A stretch of DNA of 64,000 nucleotides from Paracoccus liaowanqingii. GTDB taxonomy: Bacteria; Pseudomonadota; Alphaproteobacteria; Rhodobacterales; Rhodobacteraceae. The DNA lies in NCBI RefSeq assembly GCF_004683865.2, contig NZ_CP040763.1, positions 124,001 through 188,000 on the forward strand, written 5' to 3'. The first letter of the stretch is position 1; every line of letters starts with the position of its first letter. Below the pieces are notes generated by a model. The model searched no databases. It was not told where the DNA came from and saw nothing but the letters and a program-made list of their open reading frames with translations. A program made the position numbers and the translations under genes. Shown here one piece after another: positions 8,861 to 17,329 of this stretch.

Positions 8861-9790
8861 CTATGTTTGTGCGTCCCACCACGCCAAGGTCTCCTTCAGG
8901 GCCGTGCCCCAATCCCGATCTTGCCGCCCGAAGGTCTGATCAAATTGTGTCTGATCGACGACAAAGGAATTGTCGAACATGTAGCGCATTTCGACCAGCT
9001 CGCCGGCAGCAGGTTGAAACAAACCCACAATCCGCAAAAGCCATGAGGGCGTGCTCCGGATCTTTGTTGGCGCGTCACCGTCAGGTGTCGCCATCTGACA
9101 AATCTCCCGCACACTGACCGGCGGCAAGGCTGGCAGATGCCAGGCCCGACCCCATGCAAGCGGTGTCTGCGCAAGCGTCACATAGGCTGCAGCAAGGTCG
9201 GGTAGATACGCAAAGCTGTGCGGCGCATCCGGATTCCCGGCCCAATCGACAGCCTTGCCTGCCAAAAGCGCGGACCAGAACCGGCCCCCCAAGGCAGACG
9301 CGTGCACACCGGGGCCGAAGAAGTCGGTCGCCCGACCCGCGACGCATTTGGCGCGGCCGGACGCATGCGCCGCCAGGAGCTCTCGCGATAACCGCGCCCG
9401 TAACGCGCCTTTGCGGGTTGTGGCGCTCAGCGGCATGTCTTCTGTCAGGGTTCCGGCCACGCCATAGCCATAGAGGTTCTCAACGGCGACAAGCACGGCG
9501 CCTGTTGCCTCGGTGGCAGCGACCGCTGCCGCCTGCAGGGCCGGAAATGCCGCAACCCACTTGTGATAGGGCGGGGCCGCGCAGTGGTAGATCGCATCTG
9601 CCCCCGCGCATGCAGCAATGGTTTGCTCTGCGTTTGACAGGTCCGCTTGCGCGCTGCCGATGCCAGCCCCTATGGTGCGGCCGTCACGTGTGATGACAGT
9701 AACGTTCCCACCTTTCGCGGCCAAGGTTTGTGCAATGGCGCGGCCCATGGGCCCAGCCCCGAGAATGACAGAATGAGCTTGCTTGGTCAT
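8861..9790 (-). CDS. NAD(P)-binding epimerase/dehydratase-like protein
   Basis: A Rossmann-fold protein of the extended SDR (atypical epimerase) kind, 309 residues. The dinucleotide motif GAGPMGRAIAQ is at the N-terminus, followed by DGRTIGAG and a YHCAAPPYHKW segment typical of nucleoside-sugar-epimerase-like reductases, then NLYGYG and a C-terminal substrate domain. The substrate is unknown. ATG 9790 is chosen because GAGGGCGG precedes it and the Rossmann motif starts soon after. It lies 11 bp after the DUF4386-like gene and 11 bp before the Crp/Fnr start, so the three are probably one operon. Confidence 0.85.
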   Translation of the reverse strand: MTKQAHSVILGAGPMGRAIAQTLAAKGGNVTVITRDGRTIGAGIGSAQADLSNAEQTIAACAGADAIYHCAAPPYHKWVAAFPALQAAAVAATEATGAVLVAVENLYGYGVAGTLTEDMPLSATTRKGALRARLSRELLAAHASGRAKCVAGRATDFFGPGVHASALGGRFWSALLAGKAVDWAGNPDAPHSFAYLPDLAAAYVTLAQTPLAWGRAWHLPALPPVSVREICQMATPDGDAPTKIRSTPSWLLRIVGLFQPAAGELVEMRYMFDNSFVVDQTQFDQTFGRQDRDWGTALKETLAWWDAQT

Positions 9791-9801
9791 TTCAGCCGCC
9801 C

Positions 9802-10506
9802 TCACGCTTTGCGCCAGATGGTGACGGCCAACGCAACAGTCCAGAATTGCCACAGAATGCCCGAAAGAGTCAGCATGAGGGGCGACTCGATCCCGACAAC
9901 TGACAGCAAGGTGGACAACAGCAGCGCCGCAGCCCCGAAGCCGGTATAGCCGATCAGCGTCCAGCCCTGGCGCAAAGCAGCGACCGAGATCACGATCGTC
10001 CAGACAGCCGAAAAAAAGCCAACACCCATCAACTCACCCACGCCACCCGCGTAAGCATTGAACGCCTCGTAGACGACTGCGATGGCATCCTGCGTGGCTC
10101 CGGAGGCCGCAGGGTCAGTGTAGGCTGTTGCCAAACCAGGCATCAGGAAAAGCCACCGGGTGATACCGAGCGCCTTGGCAAATCCCGCCAAGACCCCGAG
10201 TGTGATGACGGCCTGTCCCATCGTGCCATCAAGGCTCAAAGCATCCCGCAGCAGGATCGCCAAGGGGATAAGGGCTAAGGCGTGAATGAGGTAGCTGAGG
10301 TAGCCGGCGAAGACCGCGCCTGACTGGTCCAGAATCAGTGGCAAGATGATCGCAGGTGGTTCGTCAAGCGATGCGGGCCAGTTGATCGAGGGGGCAAGGA
10401 TGAAGAAGGCGCCCCACATTGCTGCAAATTGCAGAAGGATGAGACCGACAGTCCCGGTCACACCGCTGCGGATGTCAGACGGATGTAATCTGAGTGCTTG
10501 GGTCAT
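9802..10506 (-). CDS. DUF4386-like integral membrane protein
   Basis: A 234-residue protein with about six hydrophobic segments (around residues 18-40, 52-85, 95-125, 150-175, 183-200 and 205-230). The pattern of long helices with a central TRWLFLMPGL segment resembles DUF4386 proteins, which have no known function. The start at 10506 follows AAAGGAGC, a good ribosome site. It is the first gene of the operon with the epimerase-like protein and the Crp/Fnr regulator. Confidence 0.75.
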   Translation of the reverse strand: MTQALRLHPSDIRSGVTGTVGLILLQFAAMWGAFFILAPSINWPASLDEPPAIILPLILDQSGAVFAGYLSYLIHALALIPLAILLRDALSLDGTMGQAVITLGVLAGFAKALGITRWLFLMPGLATAYTDPAASGATQDAIAVVYEAFNAYAGGVGELMGVGFFSAVWTIVISVAALRQGWTLIGYTGFGAAALLLSTLLSVVGIESPLMLTLSGILWQFWTVALAVTIWRKA

Positions 10507-10595
10507 AGTTTTGCTCCTTTAGAATAGGGTGACTGACGTGCCATTGGAATTGTGTGACCGGAGAGCGCTCCGGTCATTGATGTGGGGTAAGATCG

Positions 10596-10790
10596 TCACC
10601 GCGGCGGAAGGCCATCTGACGCGCGCGCTAGAGTGAACAGGGTCAATCCCGCCCAGCCACCTGCCAGCGGCAGCGTCAATACAGCGACGATACTCGACGG
10701 CAAGATTGCCAACAGGATCACCGCCCACCGTGCCACTGTCTGGCGGATGTTGCGCGGGCTTGGATTGACACACAAAAGAAGCCCTGCAGG
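10596..10790 (-). pseudogene. Remnant of a small membrane protein
   Basis: A minus-strand frame ending at the TGA at 10596-10598 encodes a hydrophobic helix (AVILLAILPSSIVAVLTLPL) followed by GWAGLTLFTLARA. No usable start remains, because the 5' side is replaced by IS630 sequence near 10790. It looks like a small inner-membrane gene cut by an insertion. The family is not certain. Confidence 0.4.
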
Positions 10791-11389
10791 CGCTTGAACA
10801 GAAGCGCCAAGATGTTGCTGGCCTGCGTCATATCTGGATCGCGAGGCGCCAACCTTTCATGGCCAACCATCTGGAGCGGCTGGCTTTCTTGATGAGACCG
10901 GGCTCAAGACCAACATGACCAAGACCACCGGCTGGTCGCCTTGCGGGCAACGTTTCGTGGATCATGCGCCGTTTGGACATTGGCGGAGCCAGACCTTCAT
11001 TGCAGCGCTGCGCCATGACAGGCTGGACGCGCCTTGGGTGAGCGACGGGGCGATGAACGCTGAGATGTTCGAACTTTATATCAAAACTCAACTGGTCCCG
11101 ACGCTCCGGGCCGGCGACGTCGTCATTCTGGACAACCTCTCCAGCCACAAGAGCCCTGCCTGCTGCGGCTGCACTGCATGATATCGGCGCGTGGTTCTTG
11201 TTCCTGCCGCCATACAGCCCCGATCTCAATCCGATTGAAATGGCATTTGCCAAGCTCAAGGCTCTTGTCAGAAAAGCTGCCGCACGGACCTACGATCAGC
11301 GATGGGCCGCGGTCGGCCAAGTCTGCAACGTGTTTTCCGACGAGGAGTGCTACAGCTACTTCAAAGCCGCAGGGTATGAGGTTGATTGA
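10785..11389 (+). pseudogene. IS630-family transposase remnant
   Basis: C-terminal two-thirds of an IS630/Tc1-type DDE transposase, broken by two frameshifts. The first is near 10882-10893, where FLDETG should read through. The second is near 11158-11168, where the conserved NLSSHKSPA passes into LPPYSPDLNPIEMAFAK. The catalytic DNP-E end and the C-terminal YFKAAGYEVD are preserved. The N-terminal helix-turn-helix domain is missing. The 3' end abuts the IS701-type element. Confidence 0.85.
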
Positions 11390-11405
11390 GTGCAACCGGC
11401 TTTAG

Positions 11406-12835
11406 TACTACAGTTGCATATGAATTCGATGTTTGATTCAGTCGTCCTGCGAGAATGGGGGGAGGGCTCATGTCGATCTCGGATTGGGCAGGATGTCTTG
11501 AAGATTGGGCTGACAAGCTTGATGAGCTGAAAGCTTTTCTTGCGCCTTCCTTCGGGCGCTCTGAACAGCGTGCCTCTGCAGCCGCCTTCATTGATGGATT
11601 GCTGTCCGGTGCAGAGCGTAAAACCGGCTGGATGCTTTCCGAGGAAGCTGGTTTATCGCAGCCTTACCGTATTCAGTCGTTGCTGGGCCGATCTCGGTGG
11701 TCGGCAGACGGTTTTGGCCAACGGGTTCGCGGCTATGCGATGGATGCACTTGCAGATCCTGATGGCGTTCTGGTGGTCGATGAGACTGGATTTTTGAAGA
11801 AAGGCACCCATTCAGTCGGTGTAGGCCGCCAGTATTCGGGCACAGCGGGGCGGATCGAGAATTGCCAGATCGGTGTGTTTGTCGCCTATGCCAGCCGATG
11901 GGGCCACAGTCTGATCGACAGGCAGCTTTATTTGCCGAAGAACTGGGCCGAGGATCCCGTGCGACGCAACAAGGCGCAGGTTCCGGAGGATATCGAGTTT
12001 GCAACCAAGCCCGCCCTGGCGCGCGAGATGATTGCGCGGCTGCTGGATGAAGGCACGCCTTGCGCTTTCGTGCTGGCGGACTCCGTCTATGGGTCTGACC
12101 GGCGCTTCCGGCGCATGCTGGAAGACCGAGCACAGGCCTATGTCTTGGCGATAAGGTCCAATCACAGGCTGCGGTTCTTTCAAGAGGCCGGGCTTCTGGA
12201 AACCGATCCTGCGACAATGATTGGTGAGCTTTCCGCCGATGCATGGCAGGCCCTGCCTGCGGGCGAAGGCACGAAAGGGATGCGCCTGTACAGATGGGCA
12301 CGTATTCCGCTTGGAGGTATAACCCGCAAAGGCTTTGCACGGTGGGTGCTGGCACGATGCAGCCTGAGCGACCCTCAGGCGGTTACGTACTACTTCGCTC
12401 ATGCTTCGGCCGATAGCTCACTCGCAGACCTCGCCGCAGCGGCCGGATAGCGCTGGACGATTGAAGAATGCTTCCTGCGCGCAAAGGATGATCTCGGACT
12501 GGACCATTGCGAGGCCCGTTCCTGGCACGGCTGGCATCGCCACATGAGCCTCGTCATGGCCGCCGCTGCCTTCCTGGCGAAACTCGCTGCCGATCAACGA
12601 CGTGCGGCCTTTGAAAAACAGAACGAAAGGAGTCCGGTTCCAGCTCTGAAGGCACGGTTGCACGCTTGAAGAATACCCTCACGACCTCCGAAATACGCAG
12701 GCTGATCTCGAAGCTGCTTCTGAGGCCAGTGCCCGCGATTGCCTTTATCCGGACCTGGTCCAGATGGCGATGCCGACACCAGTTGAACGCGGCAGTCTCA
12801 CACCGCAGAAGCCAGCGTTATATGCAACTGTAGTA
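11406..12835 (+). mobile_element. IS701-type insertion sequence, decayed
   Basis: Perfect 16-bp terminal inverted repeats TACTACAGTTGCATAT (11406-11421) and its complement (12820-12835) bound a 1.43-kb unit holding one transposase gene. The transposase's final codons run into the right repeat. No clear target duplication is visible at the flanks. The left flank is the IS630 remnant and the right flank the ACR3 remnant. Confidence 0.85.
11470..12833 (+). pseudogene. IS701-family transposase, interrupted
   Basis: Starts at ATG 11470 after GGGGAGG. The DDE-type core is clear: VVDETGFLKKGTHSVG, then FVLADSVYGSDRRFRRML, then RWTIEECF, which carries the late Glu. A TAG at 12448-12450 falls just before RWTIEECF, removing the catalytic glutamate from the main product. 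A frame change near 12650-12669 is needed to reach the family's C-terminal basic tail, which ends in the right terminal repeat. It is inactive unless the stop is suppressed. Confidence 0.85.
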
Positions 12836-12909
12836 TTGGGTGCCTGAGGCACGGATGATGGCCAATACGTTGCGCGACGTGCCGCAATCAGGGTTGTGGT
12901 GAACGACGA

Positions 12910-13353
12910 TCACAGCGCTGTTCTTTCTGGAAAGTGGGCACGGGTGTGGTTGGCGAATGCCACCAGGGTCAGCATGACCGGAACCTCGACCAGCACGCCG
13001 ACAACCGTGGCCAAAGCCGCGCCGGAATTAAGACCGAACAGGCTGATCGCTACCGCTACGGCCAGCTCGAAGAAATTGCACGTGCCGATCATCGCTCAGG
13101 GAGCGGCGATGCGGTGCGGAACCTTCATCACGAAGGCTGCGCCATAGGCTAGCGCAAAGATGCCATAGCTCTGGATGATGATCGGCACGGCGATCAGCGC
13201 GATGATCAGGGGGCGGTCGATGATGGCCTCGCCCTGCAGGTCGAACAAGATTGCCACGGTGGCGATCAGGCCGGTCACCAGCGCGCAACACAGAGCGGCG
13301 ATTGCGAAAATCTTGCTCATTCGGCGCTTCCTTTCTTCAAACGAAGCTTGCAT
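12910..13353 (-). pseudogene. ACR3-type arsenite efflux pump remnant (C-terminal part)
   Basis: Minus-strand remnant of an ArsB/ACR3 permease. GEAIIDRPLIIALIAVPIII and SYGIFALAYGAAF are followed by an in-frame TGA (13093-13095). The same frame then continues with [20 protein letters not shown] and [15 protein letters not shown], the hallmark last helices of ACR3. The N-terminal half is gone on the side next to the IS630 element. The nonsense codon and the truncation together make it non-functional. No other ars gene is visible. Confidence 0.8.
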
Positions 13354-13486
13354 CGCTCCACGTCTTTCAGAAGTTTGTTCTCAGCCATGCAACAGTGCCG
13401 CCAGAACTACGGGCTGATGCTGATGTGCATTGGGTGCCGTTTCCCGGCCCGTCTTTCACTGGCTGGAACCGCCGCAGGGGCATGTT

Positions 13487-14650
13487 ATACCAACGGCCCT
13501 AAGCATTGACCGCTTTTGCGTATTCACGCGTAGCAATTGATCGGACGCGCTCGGGGTCGTTTGCGAAGGCGTTCCACGCGTTGCAGCATCGGTCGACGAT
13601 GTCTGCGTAGGTGTCAAAGACGGTGATGGCGAGGCAGTTTGCGCGCAGATAGGCCCAGATGTTCTCAACCGGGTTCAGCTCGGGCGCATAGGGCGGAAGC
13701 GTCACGATGGTGATGTTGTCGGGGATGCGTAGAGCACTGGAGTTATGCCAGCCGGCGCCGTCCATGACGAGCACGGCATGGGCGCCCGACGCGACGGTTT
13801 TTGCGATTTCAGCGAGATGAGCGTTCATGGCCGAGGTATCGGCACGTGGCATGACAAGTGCCGCGGTCGTGGCGCGCGATGGACAGACGGCGCCGAAGAT
13901 ATAGGCCCATTTGTAGCGGGTGTCGCGCGGCGCACGAGGTCGGGTTCCGCACTCGGCCCAGGTCCGGGTGAGCGTCCCCTGCTGGCCCACTCTGGCTTCA
14001 TCCTGAAACCACACCTCCAATGGCTTCCCGTGCGCCGTCTCCGGTAGGGCGGCCTTTACCGTCGCGGCAAAGTTTTTTTAAATGCCTCCTGTGCCAACGG
14101 GTCGGATTTGGGGTGCTGTGGGCGCACCGACAGGCGGCGAAAGCCAAGGGCCGCCAGCTGTTTGCCGACCGTCCGCTCGTGCATGGCCACGCCGAAGTGA
14201 TCTTCGATCTTGCACTTGAGATCGACGCAGCGCCAGCGGACCACCCCATCGGCCTCAAGGTCAGGCCCTTCACGGACCATCCGGGCAAGTTCCGCTTTCT
14301 GCTCAGAGTTCAGGAGTGGCGACGGGCCTGCCGAATACCGGTTCGACAGACCGGCGATCCCCTCGGCGTTGTAGCGATGAACCCAATCGCGCAGGGTCTG
14401 CCGATCCATGCCGCAGGCCTCCGCCGCCGTCTTGCGATCCGCGCCCTCCAGAACAAAAGCGATCGCCAAAATCCGCCGCACCGCTTTTGCATCCTTTGTG
14501 CGCGCCGCCGCCGCCCGAAGCTCGCTTGTCGACATATCCGTTCGAGTGATCTCAATCGCCATCAGAACCTCCATCTCTTGATGGCAATGATTCAGATTTT
14601 CAGGGCGAAGGGGATCCCGCACGAGTCAGAGATCAGGGCTGTTGGTATAA
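13487..14650 (-). mobile_element. IS630-family insertion sequence, apparently complete
   Basis: Ends carry imperfect inverted repeats beginning TTATACCAAC (left, from 13486) and its complement GTTGGTATAA (right, to 14650). The match continues for about 18 bp, for example TTATACCAACGGCCCTAA against TTATACCAACAGCCCTGA. TA dinucleotides at both tips fit the TA duplication typical of this family. One transposase gene fills the interior. Confidence 0.85.
13499..14562 (-). CDS. IS630 transposase made by programmed -1 frameshift
   Basis: Two frames make one DDE transposase. The first (14562 to about 14056) carries the N-terminal helix-turn-helix (TAAEACGMDRQTLRDWVHRY). The second (to 13499) carries the catalytic part, with WFQDEARVGQQG, VLVMDGAGWHNS and LPPYAPELNPVENIW. 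They meet at a run of seven adenines (plus coordinates 14073-14079). A one-base backward slip there joins FKK to NFAATVKAALPE, matching the family. Start ATG 14562 has GGAGG five bases before it. The frames are otherwise unbroken, so the element may still be mobile. Confidence 0.85.
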
Positions 14651-14786
14651 GATAGCCATCGAGGCGCGGACGTAAAGTTTGCCTTGCTGCATCGAGTGAT
14701 ATGATTGCCAGTGGCTGCTTCGTCCGCATAGCAGCCCCTCAGCCGCCGCCTTCATCCGTTTGCGATGCGGGACGGAGCTGCTGTTG

Positions 14787-15233
14787 CTAGGTGAGCACCT
14801 TTTCGAAGTAAACTCGGTTGAAGCCGTCCTCGGAGTGGCGGCCCACTTCGGCATATCCAAGCTTTGGGTAGATCGATAGGTTTTCGGTCATCTTCTCGTT
14901 TGTGTAGAGCTTAACGGCACCTAGACCCCGTTCTCGCGCGGCATTCTCACAGAAATTGACGAGTTCCTTCCCTACACCGCGCCCAGCTGCACGAGGAAGG
15001 ACAGCTACACTCTCGAGAAGAATATGCCTTTCTTCGGCATAAAAAACGATAAAGCCCTGAAATCCGCCTTGGTCATCTATCGCAACGAACACGTCGCCGT
15101 CAGCGATCTGAGTAGCAAAGTCAGCGACCATCGGTGTCGGTTTTCGTCCGATCAGTTGAACATACCGCTCATACGCCTTTTCAGCGCATTCCCTAATCTG
15201 CACTTCATCGTGGGCCGTGGCCTGCCGGATCAT
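14787..15233 (-). CDS. GNAT-family N-acetyltransferase
   Basis: A 148-residue enzyme expected to move an acetyl group from acetyl-CoA to an amine. The CoA-binding motif A is clear: SVAVLPRAAGRGVGKELV (about residues 75-92). It is followed by the LYTNEKMTENLSIYPKLGY segment typical of motif B and the final strand YFEKVL. Start ATG 15233 follows GGAGGGC. The substrate is unknown. It is flanked by the IS630 element and a serine recombinase, so it may be transferred cargo. Confidence 0.88.
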   Translation of the reverse strand: MIRQATAHDEVQIRECAEKAYERYVQLIGRKPTPMVADFATQIADGDVFVAIDDQGGFQGFIVFYAEERHILLESVAVLPRAAGRGVGKELVNFCENAARERGLGAVKLYTNEKMTENLSIYPKLGYAEVGRHSEDGFNRVYFEKVLT

Positions 15234-15425
15234 GTCGCCCTCCTGAGATACAGCAGAGACGATATTGAGTTGTCAGGACGTCCACAGCAATGACCGCAGT
15301 GGGCTCCTCGCGTCGATCTGTTCATGTCCTGTGATAGTCTGCTTTCTATGCGATCGAGGTCGCCGCACCCAATTCAATTGTCCCCGCCTTGCGACTGGTT
15401 GCCGCGCGCCAAGGAGGAACGTCGG

Positions 15426-15995
15426 TCATCCAGCCAGCGCTGAACTGTCTTTCAGAGCCAAATAGAAGGCAGACTTGCTGACCTTCACGCGGGTGGCGGC
15501 CTCGCGCACGTTGAGGCCGGACGCGATCAGCTGACGGGCACGTGCGACCTTCTCAGCGGTAAGGGCAATGGGACGACCCCCATTCCGCCCTCGTGCCGCG
15601 GCAGCTTTCAAGCCTGCGCCAGTTCGCTCGCGGATCAAATCACGCTCGAACTGACCAAGGGCTCCGAACAGGTGGAACACAAGCCGCCCGGTCGGGGTGG
15701 TGGTATCGATGGTCTCGGTCAGGGACCGAAAGCCCACCCCCCTGCCTTCAAGTTCGGCCACGGTCTGCAGCAGATGGGTCATCGACCGGCCAAGCCGATC
15801 GAGCTTCCAGACGACGAGCGTGTCACCCTCCCGAAGGAAGGAGAGTGCCGCATTCAATCCAGGGCGTTCCGCCTTGGCTCCAGACACCCCACGATCCTCA
15901 AAGATGCGCGTCGCGCCTGCAGCCTTTAGCGCGTCGAGTTGAAGGGCGAGATCCTGTTCGGAGGTGGAGACCCGCGCGTACCCTACGAGTGACAT
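15426..15995 (-). CDS. Serine recombinase (resolvase/invertase family)
   Basis: A 189-residue site-specific recombinase. The N-terminal catalytic domain has YARVSTSEQ with the nucleophilic serine, then GVSGAKAERPGL, the WKLDRLGRS segment and ERDLIRERT. A C-terminal Hin-type helix-turn-helix follows (NVREAATRVKVSKSAFYLAL). Start ATG 15995 follows AAGGAA; an upstream ATG would add 15 residues. Its length and order match Tn3-type resolvases and Pin/Hin invertases. A res-like cluster of repeats lies just upstream. No Tn3 transposase is seen nearby. Confidence 0.92.
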   Translation of the reverse strand: MSLVGYARVSTSEQDLALQLDALKAAGATRIFEDRGVSGAKAERPGLNAALSFLREGDTLVVWKLDRLGRSMTHLLQTVAELEGRGVGFRSLTETIDTTTPTGRLVFHLFGALGQFERDLIRERTGAGLKAAAARGRNGGRPIALTAEKVARARQLIASGLNVREAATRVKVSKSAFYLALKDSSALAG

Positions 15996-16041
15996 CGTAT
16001 TTCCTTGCACAGTGCAGTTTTGAGCGCCTGACTCCCGCAAA

Positions 16042-16144
16042 TGTCCACAAACTCATCCAGTAATCAAGTTGTCCGAATACTCATTTCAAACCTTGTTCAT
16101 GGACAACTTTCAGATGCGTCCGGAAAACGTCCGTTTGATGGACA
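16042..16144. promoter_or_regulatory. Res-like recombination site upstream of the serine recombinase
   Basis: Two direct repeats, TGTCCACAAACTCAT (16042-16056) and TGTCCGAATACTCAT (16070-16084), are followed by two TGTCC half-sites in the opposite orientation (16101-16105 and 16140-16144). Clusters of TGTC half-sites next to the gene are usual for resolvases of this family. Assignment to the neighbouring enzyme is inference. Confidence 0.45.
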
Positions 16145-16161
16145 TCTGATCAGACAGAATA

Positions 16162-16228
16162 GCGATATCACCATACGTTCTTTGACATCACCAAAAGCTT
16201 GCGATATCACCTGGCGGATAATGTTATC
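16162..16228 (+). promoter_or_regulatory. Phased repeats in the toxin-antitoxin promoter
   Basis: GCGATATCACC occurs at 16162-16172 and again at 16201-16211, with GACATCACC at 16184-16192 between them. The shared cores are spaced 20 and 19 bp apart, about two helical turns. A perfect inverted repeat GATAA-TG-TTATC sits at 16217-16228, just before the start region. This fits cooperative binding by a ribbon-helix-helix antitoxin. Confidence 0.5.
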
Positions 16229-16243
16229 ATGGGGAAGACTGAC

Positions 16244-16489
16244 ATGGGAAACATGATGATCCGAAACCTGCCTGACGAGATCCACGATCACCTTCGGGAG
16301 CAGGCATTGAGCAACCGGCGAAGCCTTGAAGCAGAGGTCCGTGCGATTTTGGTCAACGCCTACGTCGCGCGCCACACAGGAGGTTTCGGGCAGAGGCTTC
16401 GGTCCCGGTTCCAGGACATGGGCGTGATCGGTGATGAGCTGAGCCGACCACGCGACAAGGTTGTTGGTGACGCTGCTGACTTCTCATGA
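16244..16489 (+). CDS. FitA/VapB-type antitoxin
   Basis: An 81-residue ribbon-helix-helix protein. MIRNLPDEIHDHLREQALSN is the classic FitA opening, followed by RRSLEAEVRAILVNAY and a C-terminal tail likely to wrap the toxin (RPRDKVVGDAADFS). It should neutralise the PIN toxin encoded next and repress the operon. Start ATG 16244 is preferred because GGGAAG lies seven bases upstream; ATG 16229 is possible. Its stop overlaps the toxin start as ATGA. Confidence 0.9.
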   Translation: MGNMMIRNLPDEIHDHLREQALSNRRSLEAEVRAILVNAYVARHTGGFGQRLRSRFQDMGVIGDELSRPRDKVVGDAADFS

Positions 16490-16914
16490 TCATCTTGGAC
16501 ACGAACGTTCTGTCGGAGGTCCAGCGGCCTGCGCCGGACCCGAACGTCATGGCTTGGCTTGACGCACAGGAGCCGGGCAATCTTTACGTGACCGCCATCA
16601 CGGCCGAGGAACTGTTGTTCGGAGCGTTCATCTTGCCTACCGGAGATAGGAAGACTCGCCTTGTCGGGACGATCGAAGCGATGCTGCAGGACGATTTTGC
16701 CGGACGCATCCTTCCTTATGACGGAGCGGCATCGCTCTTTTATGCCATGCGCGTCTCAAGGGCCCGAGAGCGGGGCGTCTCCATAGGCCACGCCGACGGA
16801 CAGATCGGGGCCATCGTTGCAGCACAGCAGGCTGCCAGTATCGCCACCCGCGACACCGCACCCTTTCAGGCCATGGGTGTCGGCGTCATCAATCCCTGGG
16901 AATACCAACCGTGA
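16486..16914 (+). CDS. FitB/VapC-type PIN-domain toxin
   Basis: A 142-residue PIN ribonuclease. The acidic active-site residues are in place: MIILDTNVLSE near the start, ITAEELLFGAF, then the later GHADGQIGAIVAA and TRDTAPF. These four acidic positions bind the metal ions used for RNA cleavage. Family members of the FitB/StbB subgroup end in INPWE, as here. It is translated from the ATGA overlap with its antitoxin. Together the pair forms a type II toxin-antitoxin module, often found on plasmids and islands. Confidence 0.92.
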   Translation: MIILDTNVLSEVQRPAPDPNVMAWLDAQEPGNLYVTAITAEELLFGAFILPTGDRKTRLVGTIEAMLQDDFAGRILPYDGAASLFYAMRVSRARERGVSIGHADGQIGAIVAAQQAASIATRDTAPFQAMGVGVINPWEYQP

Positions 16915-17082
16915 ATAGGGGGCAGGCCGCCTCTGCGCGATGATCCACCCCGTAACCATCTGACCTGCTTCAACTTGGACACGGCCACATAATCCACCAG
17001 ACTTTACAAAGAAAGACAATCAATACCCACCAATCTAACGTTGATTTCCACAATGGGTTTTTTCGCGTCTCAAGGGTCATTT

Positions 17083-17174
17083 AGCGCTGCACATGGGGAT
17101 CGCAAGAAAATCGCTCTTTTTTCTTGCAGCTCCACCGTCGTCATCCGTGTCGAGACACGCTGTCACGGGCGATT
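17083..17174 (-). repeat. Diverged repeat, copy A (partner at 46226-46316)
   Basis: About 90 bp that align with 46226-46316 at roughly 70 percent identity by eye, with one single-base gap. The core is GCAAGAAAA, an 8-bp spacer, then TTTTCTTGC, a perfect 9-bp inverted repeat. On the minus strand one frame gives matching peptides in both copies (EKRAIFL here, EKRAVFL there), and the match extends beyond the core, so decayed coding copies are possible. The rest of 16915-17329 holds no gene. Confidence 0.45.
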
Positions 17175-17236
17175 CAAAGACTAAAACCTGAACAAAGCTG
17201 CCTCATAACGAGGCTTCGGAGGGAAGCAGGTCAGAA

Positions 17237-17291
17237 GCAGGCCCACGAAAGACTGTCCCGATCCTGTTGGGACAGGCTGTCGCGGGCCTGC
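17237..17291. repeat. Long imperfect hairpin downstream of the esterase gene
   Basis: Outer arms GCAGGCCC (17237-17244) and GGGCCTGC (17284-17291) enclose inner arms CTGTCCC (17253-17259) and GGGACAG (17269-17275). The structure lies 39 bp past the esterase stop on the minus strand. No T-run follows, so it could be a 3' stabiliser or a REP-like element rather than a simple terminator. Confidence 0.45.
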
Positions 17292-17329
17292 CGGATGTCA
17301 GACAGGGCTTTCGCTTAGCGCGATGGTGG

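Noticed and set aside
13096..13320. The frame starting MSKIFAIAALCC considered as a separate intact small membrane protein
   Set aside because: It continues in the same frame beyond a single TGA into the ACR3 C-terminus, so it is better read as one interrupted pump gene.
14020..14655. Plus-strand frame of 211 codons across the IS630 element
   Set aside because: The opposite strand encodes the helix-turn-helix part of the transposase and the frame runs through the terminal repeat.
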